Assembly: GCF_020880815.1 (NCBI RefSeq)
Contig: NZ_JAJITD010000013.1
Span: forward strand, 124,001-188,000
From: Paraburkholderia sejongensis
GTDB taxonomy: Bacteria; Pseudomonadota; Gammaproteobacteria; Burkholderiales; Burkholderiaceae
Reading direction: 5' to 3'
Length of the DNA stretch: 64,000 bases
Below are positions 25,763-33,651 of this stretch, in pieces. Each line of letters opens with the position of its first letter. Position 1 is the stretch's first letter. A program made the translations under genes and the position numbers. The notes beneath the pieces are model-generated. The model worked only from the letters and a program-made list of their open reading frames with translations, was not told the DNA's origin and made no database searches.

Positions 25763-26100
25763 CTACTGACTGCCCCGTAATCCGACGTTCGGATTGACAA
25801 CCAGTTTCGACACGACTCCAGTAACTCCCTGAACGTTGGTTGCAACCCGTCGTGCAAGGTCGATCTGTGTTTCGTCGACGACAACCCCACTGAGCGTTAC
25901 GACACCGTGTTTTACCCGAACGCGAATGTAGCTTGCCTTAAGGCCCTGATGCTTCGCTTGCTTCAATGCTTTTCTGACAGCCGTTGCCAGATTCTTGTCC
26001 GCAGCGATGGTGTCTTGCGACGGGTGGGTCGCCGGCGAGCTTTTCGACGAAGCGGCCGGAAGATTATCGCCCGCATAGCCTCGGCAACTGGCAAAAACAA
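25763..26100 (-). pseudogene. BON-domain exported protein, 5' end lost
   Basis: The minus-strand frame ending at 25763 encodes a BON domain (VRVKHGVVTLSGVVVDETQID, ARRVATNVQGVTGVVSKLVV). It is preceded by a low-complexity spacer and by what looks like the end of a signal peptide (LIVFASCRGYAGDN, at about 26065-26105). No ATG, GTG or TTG with an SD exists upstream. The frame instead runs into sequence antisense to the neighbouring oxidase gene. BON proteins bind phospholipid or the envelope. I read this as a gene whose first 15-20 codons were removed at about 26100. A TTG at 25966 could still yield a 67-residue fragment. Confidence 0.6.
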
Positions 26101-26915
26101 TGAGTTGCGAGCAGCGCGACGTCTCGCCCGCTGAATGCGTGTCGATCGAGCCCGCGCTCGAAGAGCAAGCCCGTCATCTGGTGGGCGGCATTTACACGCC
26201 CTCCGAGGAAGCCGGCGATTGCCGCGCATTCTGCATGGCATTGACCAACGTACTGAAAAAGCGCTATGGCGTGACGTTTCTATTCAATACCGCGATCCAC
26301 GCGCTGGTCACACGGCAAGGTTCCATCGACTCGGTCGATGCGATCGACACCTCGCTTGGCCGGCTCGACGGCGGCATTTTCGTGGCGTGTCTCGGCGCGG
26401 GCGGGATCGGCTTGCTCGACCTGCCCGGACTGCGCGTGCCGGTCTATCCGCTGACCGGATATAGCCTGACCGCGCCTTTGGTAACTGGCGCGGCACCACG
26501 GGTCAGCATCACCGATACGCATCACAAGATCGTCTACGCGACCCTGGGCGAGCGTTTGCGGATCGCGGGGATGGTCGATATCGGCCCGACCCCGGCGCGT
26601 GTCCGACGCGCGCGCATCGAAGTGCTGCGGCGCCAGGCCGAACACTTTCTGCCGGGGGCCGCGCGTTACGACGAGGCCGAGGCGTGGGCCGGGATGCGAC
26701 CCGCCACGCCGTCCGGCAAGCCGGTTATCGGACCGACCCGTTATCGCAATCTGTGGCTGAACACAGGCCACGGCGCGCTCGGCTTCACGCTCGCCTGCGC
26801 TACCGGCGCGCTGACCGCCAGTCTCTGTCTGTCGCAGCGCCCGGTCATCGATGTCAGTCCGTTCCTGCTTCACGATGCCACCGTTCCCAGCCATCCGACA
26901 CGAGTCAAGCCATGA
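26100..26915 (+). pseudogene. DadA-like FAD-dependent amino-acid dehydrogenase, N-terminally truncated
   Basis: The 271-residue frame corresponds to the C-terminal two thirds of a DadA-type D-amino-acid dehydrogenase (normally about 415-435 residues). It begins at ECVSIEPALEEQARHLVGG, proceeds through the substrate domain, and ends with WAGMRPATPSGKPVIGPT and NTGHGALGFTLACATGAL. The N-terminal dinucleotide-binding fold (GxGxxG, about 150 residues) is absent, so it cannot bind FAD in the usual way and is probably dead. The ATG at 26100 has no SD. The stop overlaps the MlrC-like start (ATGA), so the original operon link survives on that side. Confidence 0.75.
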
Positions 26916-28384
26916 AAATATTCGTTGCCGGTCTTCTGACCGAGACCAACTCCTTCGTCAATCTGCCCACCAGTATCGAAACGTTCCGTCAGGGCCACGT
27001 GCGCCCGGGGCAGGGGCATACCGCCGCGCCGATCGCCGGTGCCGAATTGATGTGGGTCAGCCAACGCCGGGCCGCGGCCGGAGAATTCCAGCTCGTCGAA
27101 GGAAGCTGCTTTCGAGCGACGCCGGCCGGGCCGACAAGTCGTCAGGCCTACGAAGAACTGCGCGATGAAATCCTCTCGCAACTGAGCGCCGCGCTGCCGG
27201 TCGATGCGGTGTTGCTCGGCCTGCATGGCGGCATGATCGCGTTCGGCTATCCCGACACCGAGGGCGACCTGATCGAGCGCGTGCGCCGGCTGGTCGGCGA
27301 CAAGTGCGTGATCGGTGTGGAATTCGACCCGCATTGCCTCGTCACTGAAAAGCGCCTCGCGCATAGCGATGTAATCGTGCTGTACAAGGAGTACCCGCAC
27401 ACCGATATCGTCGAACAGGCGAATCGTTTGATCGACATAGTCAGCGGAATTGTCCAACGGGGTTGGCGCCCGGTCGCGTCGCTGTACGACTGTCGCCAGA
27501 TCGATTCGTACCCGACCAGCGCGCCGGCAATGCGGGCGTTCGTCGATCGCATCAAGTCGATCGAGGCGGAGCGCGCCGACGAGGTGCTGTCGATTTCGGT
27601 GGTGCATGGCTTTGTCTACGGCGATTCGCCCGATCTCAGCACTCGCATACTGGTGTACACGAACGACGCGAAAGCACTAGGCGACGAACTGGCGACAACC
27701 CTCGGCAACGAACTGGTCGGTATGCGGGGCCAAACGGCGCCGCCGCTGCTCAGCATCGACGCGGCGATCGACGCCGGCCTGTCCTCGTCCGCGTTTCCGG
27801 TGGTGATCGCCGATCCGACGGACAACGCGGGCGGCGGCGCGCCGTCGGACAACACCGAAGTGTTGGCGCGACTCATTGCGAGGCAGCTCGACAATGTCGC
27901 GTTCGGGCCGGTTTGGGATCCGGTTACGGTGCAACTTTGCCTCGATGCGGGAATTGGCGCGACCATGCCGTTGCGCGTGGGTGGTAAGGTCGCGCCGACC
28001 TCGGGTACGCCCGTCGATTGCGTCGCGGAAGTAATCGGCCTGAAGCGTGGTGCGTGGCAGTTGTTCGGAAACAGCCGGGTCGAGTGCGGTGATGCGGCGG
28101 CGATCCGCATCGGCGGGGTGGAGATTGCGCTGACGACGGGCAGAACCCAGGCGTTCAGCCTCGAAGCGTTCACGCAGGTCGGGATCGATCCGTTGTCGAA
28201 GCAGATGGTGTTCGTCAAATCCGTCAACCATTTCTACGCGCATTTCGGTCCGATCGCCGCGAAGGTGTTGTTCGTCGACGGCACCGGCCCGCTGCGGCGC
28301 GACTATTCGGCGATGCGCTATCAGCACGTGCGTCGACCGATCTGGCCGATCGATGCGCAAGCCACGCCCGCTCTGCTGGTCTAG
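26912..28384 (+). CDS. M81-family (MlrC-like) metallopeptidase
   Basis: A 490-residue protein of peptidase family M81, named for MlrC, which cleaves linearised microcystin. Family features are the start MKIFVAGLLTETNSFVNLPT, LGLHGGMIAFGYPDTEGDLI near residue 105, EFDPHCLVTEKRLAHSDVI with YKEYPHTD (near 135-165, probable metal ligands), and the C-terminal domain with DNAGGGAPSDNTEVLARL. It overlaps the truncated DadA-like gene by four bases, which argues for a former pathway combining peptide cleavage and amino-acid oxidation. MlrC-like genes are common in soil proteobacteria outside microcystin degraders, so the substrate is open. It is complete. Confidence 0.9.
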   Translation: MKIFVAGLLTETNSFVNLPTSIETFRQGHVRPGQGHTAAPIAGAELMWVSQRRAAAGEFQLVEGSCFRATPAGPTSRQAYEELRDEILSQLSAALPVDAVLLGLHGGMIAFGYPDTEGDLIERVRRLVGDKCVIGVEFDPHCLVTEKRLAHSDVIVLYKEYPHTDIVEQANRLIDIVSGIVQRGWRPVASLYDCRQIDSYPTSAPAMRAFVDRIKSIEAERADEVLSISVVHGFVYGDSPDLSTRILVYTNDAKALGDELATTLGNELVGMRGQTAPPLLSIDAAIDAGLSSSAFPVVIADPTDNAGGGAPSDNTEVLARLIARQLDNVAFGPVWDPVTVQLCLDAGIGATMPLRVGGKVAPTSGTPVDCVAEVIGLKRGAWQLFGNSRVECGDAAAIRIGGVEIALTTGRTQAFSLEAFTQVGIDPLSKQMVFVKSVNHFYAHFGPIAAKVLFVDGTGPLRRDYSAMRYQHVRRPIWPIDAQATPALLV

Positions 28385-28462
28385 GCGACCCGCGGCCGGA
28401 GCAGACTGCTCGGCGGTGGCCAGCAACCTTTGCGAAGATTTTCACGGATTCGGAATGTCAGC

Positions 28463-29350
28463 ATGAAAAATCATCAACTCAGGGCATTCCTTGCACTGGC
28501 GGAAGGAGGCAGTCTCGTTAAAGCCGCGGCGCGGCTCAACAAGACAACCGCTGCGGTTTCGAAAACCATTCGCGAGCTCGAGGAACGTTTCGAAGTTTCG
28601 CTGTTCCAGCGCACGCCGCACGGGATGCCGTTGACGGCGGCCGGGCGGATTCTGCTGCCGAGAGCTCAGTCGATCCTGGCGGAGATGGTACGCGCCGACG
28701 AAGAGCTTCGCACACACCGGGGACTTCATCAGGAGCGGTTGCGCGTGGGTCTGACTCCGGCCGTTTCCGTTTTGCTCGGACCGAAGGTAATCGAGCGATT
28801 CGTTGGCCAGCTGCCCGACATCCGTCTGGAAGTATTCGAGTATCAACGCGAACAGATGTCGCATCGCCTCGACGATGGCTCGCTCGACGTCGCACTCTGC
28901 GCAATTCCGTCGTTTATGAACCGCAGCGCCGATCCGGTCGGCGAACTGCTTTTCTCGACCGAATTCTCGCTCGCCGTACATAGCGACGGCGATCTTGCGG
29001 GCGCCCGCTCCCTTGCGGATTTGCAGGAGGCGCTATGGGTCTACACCGATCCGAGCGGAGCGCAGGAGAGCTTCATTGCCAATGCCTTTATCGAGGCCGA
29101 TCTCCAGCCGCCATTGCGGGCGTTGCTGTGCACGGCATCGGGGCTCGGCGTCGCGCTTGCTCTGAACACTTCCGCGGTGGTACTCGTGGCACGGCCGATA
29201 GCGGAAGCGAACGCGCGCGTCACCGTTCTGCCGTTGCTTCCGGATACACCGACTCTCAGTGTGTATAGCCTTGTCAGGCCCTCGGAATCGTCGTCGTCTC
29301 TGGTCGACGCGTTTTTACAGATCGTTCATGCGTCGGTTGGGGGGAGGTGA
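28463..29350 (+). CDS. LysR-family transcriptional regulator
   Basis: A 295-residue LysR regulator. The N-terminal winged helix is residues 1-60 (MKNHQLRAFLALAEGGSLVK, AAARLNKTTAAVSKTIRELE) and the effector-binding domain follows to the end. It lies 78 bp after the MlrC-like gene on the same strand, rather than divergent as is usual for LysR, so it may be co-transcribed. A likely target is the DadA/MlrC operon upstream. I chose the ATG at 28463 because the earlier start at 28430 adds 11 non-family residues. Confidence 0.9.
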   Translation: MKNHQLRAFLALAEGGSLVKAAARLNKTTAAVSKTIRELEERFEVSLFQRTPHGMPLTAAGRILLPRAQSILAEMVRADEELRTHRGLHQERLRVGLTPAVSVLLGPKVIERFVGQLPDIRLEVFEYQREQMSHRLDDGSLDVALCAIPSFMNRSADPVGELLFSTEFSLAVHSDGDLAGARSLADLQEALWVYTDPSGAQESFIANAFIEADLQPPLRALLCTASGLGVALALNTSAVVLVARPIAEANARVTVLPLLPDTPTLSVYSLVRPSESSSSLVDAFLQIVHASVGGR

Positions 29351-29495
29351 ACTAAATATAGCCACGCGTATCGTGCGATACACGATATCGGCGCCGAGAC
29401 GCCTACGGGTTTCCCCCGATCCTCCCCCCTGTCGATTCCCCCACCCGCCCGACGTCGTGAGAGTATGTCCAACCCTCCCGCGAAAGGCGATCACC

Positions 29496-29942
29496 ATGAC
29501 TACCGGAACCGTCAAGTTTCACCGCGTGTTGCGCGCGACTCCCGAGCGTATCTACCGTGCGTTTCTCGAACCCGATGCGACCGCGAAGTGGCTGCCGCCG
29601 TACGGCTTCACGTGTCAGGTTCATCACCTCGACGCGCGGGTCGGTGGCACCTTCAAAATGTCGTTCCGCAACTTCGGTACCGGCAACGGCCATTCGTTCG
29701 GCGGCGAGTACCTCGAACTGGTGCCGTTCGAGAAGATCCGCTATTCGGATATCTTCGACGATCCGAATCTGCCCGGTCAGATGGAGACCACGGTGTCACT
29801 GCGCCCGGTGTCGTGCGGGACCGAACTGAACATCGTGCAGGAAGGCATCCCGGCGATGATCCCGGTCGAGATGTGCTATCTCGGCTGGCAGGAGTCGCTC
29901 GCGCAACTGGCGAAGCTGGTCGAGCCTGAAATTCCGGACTGA
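29496..29942 (+). CDS. SRPBCC (AHSA1/START-like) family protein
   Basis: A 148-residue ligand-binding or Hsp90-cochaperone-like fold. The start reads TVKFHRVLRATPERIYRAFLEPDATAKWLPP, a hallmark of the AHSA1/YndB group. It continues with GGTFKMSFRNFGTGNGHSFGGEYLELVPFEKI and ends GWQESLAQLAKLVEPE. The start at 29496 has a modest SD (AAGG). Function is unknown. Such proteins often sit beside ArsR regulators, but none is here. A perfect hairpin follows the stop by 15 bases. Confidence 0.9.
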   Translation: MTTGTVKFHRVLRATPERIYRAFLEPDATAKWLPPYGFTCQVHHLDARVGGTFKMSFRNFGTGNGHSFGGEYLELVPFEKIRYSDIFDDPNLPGQMETTVSLRPVSCGTELNIVQEGIPAMIPVEMCYLGWQESLAQLAKLVEPEIPD

Positions 29943-29957
29943 AGCGGGCACCAGCAG

Positions 29958-29989
29958 CTCCGTGATTCGCCGCGTGGCGAATCACGGAG
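29958..29989 (+). terminator. Perfect 14-bp hairpin after the SRPBCC gene
   Basis: CTCCGTGATTCGCC at 29958-29971 pairs exactly with GGCGAATCACGGAG at 29976-29989 around a GCGT loop. It lies 15 bases after the stop. No T-tract follows on the plus strand, so it may be a factor-dependent terminator or an RNA-stabilising element. Confidence 0.6.
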
Positions 29990-30031
29990 AACACCGCGCG
30001 CTGATCTTCGCGAAACCGGCCGACCCTCAGC

Positions 30032-30141
30032 GCAATACCGTCGCAATCCCTCCGCAATATCCCCGCAATACCCCCGCAATACCCCCGCAATACCCCCGCA
30101 ATACCCCCGCAATACCCCCGCAATACCCCCGCAATACCCCC
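30032..30141. repeat. 11-bp tandem repeat array, 10 copies
   Basis: The unit GCAATACCCCC starts at 30032, 30043, 30054, 30065, 30076, 30087, 30098, 30109, 30120 and 30131. The last seven copies are identical. The first three are degenerate (CGTC, CCTCC and TCCCC endings). Each unit is close to one helical turn and puts a C5 tract on the plus strand. The array lies upstream of the acyl-CoA dehydrogenase gene and outside coding sequence. Confidence 0.95.
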
Positions 30142-30181
30142 GTAGAGTCCCAACTCACCCCAGGGCAAACGCCTCTTTACT

Positions 30182-30198
30182 TATCAGGCAACCTGATA
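30182..30198. promoter_or_regulatory. 7-3-7 inverted repeat upstream of the acyl-CoA dehydrogenase gene
   Basis: TATCAGG at 30182-30188 and CCTGATA at 30192-30198 form a perfect dyad with a three-base spacer. It sits in an AT-rich patch 113 bp before the ATG at 30311 and is the only such patch between the repeat array and the gene. It could be a repressor operator. No regulator is adjacent. Confidence 0.45.
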
Positions 30199-30310
30199 TT
30201 AAATGCCCCCCTGAAACCGGGCCATTACCGCGTTCATCGCGGTTACCGTGTTCTCCCTGTAACCCCGCAAACCCACGCCCCGACCCGCCAGCATTCAGGA
30301 TGCAGCCGAT

Positions 30311-32146
30311 ATGACGTCTTCTTACCGCGCGCCGCTACGCGACATGCGCTTCGTGATCGACGAATGGCTCGATGCGGCCACCGTCTGGCGCAACGTGCCC
30401 GACTGGGCCGATCTCGACGCCGCGACGGCTGTGCAGATTCTCGAAGAAGCCGCGCGCTTCGTAACCGAACAGGTCGCACCGCTAAACAGCAGCGGCGACC
30501 TTGAAGGCTGCCGCTTCGAAGGCGGCGAAGTGACGATGCCGGCGGGTTTTCGCGACTCGTATCGCGCGTATGTGGACGGCGGCTGGCCGGCACTCGCGAT
30601 CAGCGCGGACGCGGGCGGCCAGGGCTTGCCGCAACTGCTCGAAGTCGCGCTGCACGAAATGCTGGCGGCGGCCAATCACGCGTGGTTGATGTCGCCTGGC
30701 CTCACGCATGGCGCGAGCGCATGCCTGCACGCGCACGGCGCGCAGTCGTTGAAGGCGCACTATCTGCCGAAAATCGTGAGCGGCGAGTGGCTGACCACGA
30801 TGTGTCTGACCGAGCCGCAAGCCGGTACCGATCTTGGCCTGCTGCGCGCGAAGGCGGTACCCGCCGCGGAAGTTCGCAGCGAACTCGGCGACGCGTACCG
30901 GATCAGCGGCAACAAGATCTTCATCACCGGCGGCGCGCACGATCTGACCGACAACATCGTGCATCTGGTGCTGGCGCGTTTGCCCGAAGCACCGGCCGGC
31001 ACGCGCGGATTGTCGTTGTTCCTGGTGCCGCAGTGGCTCGACGATAGCGGCTCGCCGCAGCGCGTGCGCAACGGCGTGCATTGCGAAGGTATCGAGAAAA
31101 AGATGGGCCTGAAAGCTAGCCCCACCTGCACGATGCGTTTCGGAGACGCGCTCGGCTGGATGATCGGCGAAGCGCATCGCGGCCTGGCCGCGATGTTCGT
31201 GATGATGAACGCGGCGCGTTTGCAGGTCGCGATGCAAGGCGTCGCGCACGCGCAAACCGCATGGCAACGCGCGAGTGCGTACGCGGCCGAGCGCACCCAG
31301 ATGCGCGCGATCACGACTCCCGCTGACTATCGCGGCGACCCCGCGCAGCCCGCGCCCATCGCGCTGCATCCGGCGATGCGCCGTACGCTGCTCGATCTGC
31401 GTTGCGTGGTCGAAGGCGAGCGTGCGATCGGTTTGTGGATCGGTCAGTGGCTCGACATCGCCGCGCATCATCCGGACGAAAACGAGCGCGCGAAAGCGGA
31501 GCGCTTCGCGTCGCTGCTGACGCCGGTCGCAAAAGCGTTTTTCACCGCGAATGGCTTCGCGGCGGCATCGAACGCGTTGCAGGTGTTCGGCGGCTACGGC
31601 TACATCCACGAATACGGGATCGAGCAAACGGTGCGCGACAGTCGCGTGTCGATGCTGTACGAAGGCACCAACCAGATTCAGGCGATCGATCTGCTGGTAC
31701 GCAAAACGATCGGCGATCGCGGTGAAAAGCTGCGCGAGTTACTCGCGCACATACTCGACGAAGCAGCCGCATGCTCGCATAAGGAAACCGCACCTGCCGA
31801 GCTCACACGCATCGGCCACACGCTCGAACAACTGTGCGCAAGCGCGTCGCAAATCACCGAAGAGCTTCTCGAACAAAGCGCCGCCGATAAAGAACTGCCC
31901 TATCGCGTCGCCGACGATTACCTTGCGATGATCGGCTGGCTACTGCTGGCCTACGCATGGGCACGTACGCTGCGCATCGCGCATGCCACTGACTCGGCCG
32001 AGACCTTCTACGCGGAAAAGCGCGCGACTGCCCGCTATTTCTTCGACTACCGCATTGCCGAGTTCGAGCGTTGCAGGCAGTTGGTCGAAGCGGGCTGTCG
32101 CGCGAGCCTGCCGTTCCTGAGCATGGAAACCCTGAACGGCAATTGA
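30311..32146 (+). CDS. Acyl-CoA dehydrogenase (long, about 600-residue type)
   Basis: A 611-residue flavoprotein of the acyl-CoA dehydrogenase family that has a C-terminal extension (the FadE5/AidB-like length class). The N-terminal helical domain is about residues 40-160. The FAD/substrate strand region has TMCLTEPQAGTDLGLLRAKA (near 160-180) and GNKIFITGG. The C-terminal helical domain carries FGGYGYIHEYGIEQTVRDSRVSMLYEGTNQIQAIDLL (near 425-460), with the catalytic Glu expected in YEGTNQIQ. The last 130 residues are the long-type extension. It should oxidise a fatty or aromatic acyl-CoA at the alpha-beta bond. No electron-transfer flavoprotein gene is close. Confidence 0.93.
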   Translation: MTSSYRAPLRDMRFVIDEWLDAATVWRNVPDWADLDAATAVQILEEAARFVTEQVAPLNSSGDLEGCRFEGGEVTMPAGFRDSYRAYVDGGWPALAISADAGGQGLPQLLEVALHEMLAAANHAWLMSPGLTHGASACLHAHGAQSLKAHYLPKIVSGEWLTTMCLTEPQAGTDLGLLRAKAVPAAEVRSELGDAYRISGNKIFITGGAHDLTDNIVHLVLARLPEAPAGTRGLSLFLVPQWLDDSGSPQRVRNGVHCEGIEKKMGLKASPTCTMRFGDALGWMIGEAHRGLAAMFVMMNAARLQVAMQGVAHAQTAWQRASAYAAERTQMRAITTPADYRGDPAQPAPIALHPAMRRTLLDLRCVVEGERAIGLWIGQWLDIAAHHPDENERAKAERFASLLTPVAKAFFTANGFAAASNALQVFGGYGYIHEYGIEQTVRDSRVSMLYEGTNQIQAIDLLVRKTIGDRGEKLRELLAHILDEAAACSHKETAPAELTRIGHTLEQLCASASQITEELLEQSAADKELPYRVADDYLAMIGWLLLAYAWARTLRIAHATDSAETFYAEKRATARYFFDYRIAEFERCRQLVEAGCRASLPFLSMETLNGN

Positions 32147-32524
32147 ACGCCATCAGAACGTGTGCCGGATCCCCACCCGCACAAGCACCTGGCGGTTGCT
32201 CGACGACGTAGCCGTCACATCATCCATCTGCGCGCGCGTGCCGCTGCTGCCGGTCAGGCCAGCGCGGCCGCGGCGAACGTCGCGGTTTTATTCATCGGTT
32301 TTCCTGATTATGATCTGCTCGCTTGAGCTCGATTGACGGGCAACATCGTGGTTGCTTGACGGCCTGCGCCGGCGGGCACGGGCAAAAAGCACGTCGAATC
32401 TGGAGCGCGCGGCCCGGAAAAAATAATAAAAAGACCCGCTGTGAATAGTCGGAACGGTAATATCTGCGTCAATTCACGCGTCGCCGACGGCGCGCGGTTC
32501 GTGAACCGTGGAGGAGAGTCGAAC
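32147..32524 (+). other. Intergenic region with porin relic and LysR promoter region
   Basis: Apart from the porin relic at 32153-32295, this stretch holds the former porin promoter region and the leader of the LysR gene. The SD of the latter (GGAGGAGAG at 32510-32518) is strong. Nothing else is recognised. Confidence 0.5.
32153..32295 (-). pseudogene. Outer-membrane porin relic with internal deletion
   Basis: The minus strand from 32295 starts with an SD (AGGAAAACC) and MNKTATFAAAALA, a Burkholderia porin signal-peptide start. After 13 codons it runs into TGA. In the next frame the remaining 35 residues (GLTGSSGTRAQMDDVTATSS, then NRQVLVRVGIRHTF and stop) are a textbook C-terminus of a Gram-negative porin, ending in the terminal Phe. 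About 300 central residues are missing. This is a remnant of a gene once about 1.1 kb long. Confidence 0.8.
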
Positions 32525-33511
32525 ATGAACAAGGACGTACGCCGCCCGATCGAGCGCGTTCCGGAGCTGTCGCACGTCTCGCTGTCGCGCAAGCTGAAAT
32601 TGCAGCAACTGATTCTGGTCGCGAAGGTCATCGACAGCGGTTCGCTGCTGCGCGCGGCCAAGGAACTTGGGATGACACAGCCCGCGATCACGAAGGCGGT
32701 GCAGGAACTCGAAACGTTTTTCAGCGCGCCGTTATTCGAGCGCACCAATCGCGGCGTGGTGCCGACCGAACTGGGCAAGCTGCTCGGCCGTCGCGCGAAA
32801 TCGATGAACACCGAGCTGCGCTACCTGACCGACGAAATCAACGCGTTGCAGGGCGGCACCGCCGGTCATCTGATCGTCGGCACGCTGATCGTCGCGTCGG
32901 CGCGGCTGTTGCCGATGGCGATCCGTCTGCTCAAGGAACAGGCGCCCGGCATGCTGGTCACCGTGCGCGAAGCGGCCACCGCGCAACTGTTCCCGGCGCT
33001 CGCGACCGGCGATCTCGACATCGTGGTCGGCCGTCTGCCCGAGCGCGAACTGCCGCTCGCGAGCGCGTTTCCGTTGCATCACGAAGTGCTGTTCCAGGAG
33101 TCGATCTGCGTGGTGGCCGGCGCGCGTCATGCGCTCGCGCTGCCCGCGCGGCCGCGTCTGGCCGATCTCGCGAACCTGCCGTGGATCCTGCCGCTCGGTG
33201 ATTCGCCGACCCGCATGCGCGCGGAACGGCTGTTCCAGGACGCCGGTCTGCCGCTGCCGGTCGACCGGGTCGAATCGCTATCGATGCTGACCAACATCGG
33301 CTTGCTGCTGGAGCGCGAGTGCGTCGCGCTGATGCCGCGCGCGGCCGCGCAGCAATTCGTCGACGCGGGCTTACTCGCGATCGTGCCGCTGCGCGAAGCC
33401 GCGGATTTCGGCGCGGTCGGCTTCTCGACGCGCGCGGACAAGCAGATCAGCCCGGCCTGCGAACGCTTTATCGCGTGCCTGCGCGAGAGCGCCGCGCGCA
33501 TCGCCGAATGA
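32525..33511 (+). CDS. GbpR/PcaQ-like LysR regulator of the aromatic catabolic operon
   Basis: A 328-residue LysR regulator whose helix-turn-helix starts later than usual (residues about 20-80: KLQQLILVAKVIDSGSLLRA, AKELGMTQPAITKAVQELE). This is a trait of the GbpR/PcaQ group. The effector domain begins with GHLIVGTLIVASARLLP. The start at 32525 has a strong SD. It is followed on the same strand, after a 140-bp gap with an AT-rich patch (about 33585-33605), by the 3-hydroxyanthranilate operon. Control of that operon is the obvious inference. Confidence 0.9.
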   Translation: MNKDVRRPIERVPELSHVSLSRKLKLQQLILVAKVIDSGSLLRAAKELGMTQPAITKAVQELETFFSAPLFERTNRGVVPTELGKLLGRRAKSMNTELRYLTDEINALQGGTAGHLIVGTLIVASARLLPMAIRLLKEQAPGMLVTVREAATAQLFPALATGDLDIVVGRLPERELPLASAFPLHHEVLFQESICVVAGARHALALPARPRLADLANLPWILPLGDSPTRMRAERLFQDAGLPLPVDRVESLSMLTNIGLLLERECVALMPRAAAQQFVDAGLLAIVPLREAADFGAVGFSTRADKQISPACERFIACLRESAARIAE

Positions 33512-33651
33512 ACGGCTGAAGGCGCGCGCATGCGCGGCGGCATGCGTGCGTCCGCTGGTATAAACAACAGGAATAGCCGCGCACGAAATCGTTATTATTT
33601 TTTATGAAAGCGGCCTCTTAGACTCAGTGCATCCGTTCTACGCAGGAATCC

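Noticed and set aside
30032..30141. Possible CRISPR array
   Set aside because: The units are contiguous 11-mers without spacers, and no cas genes are present.
29653..30168. Repeat-encoded minus-strand protein with GGIAGVLRGYC units
   Set aside because: It is simply the 11-bp array translated. It is antisense to the SRPBCC gene and has no SD.
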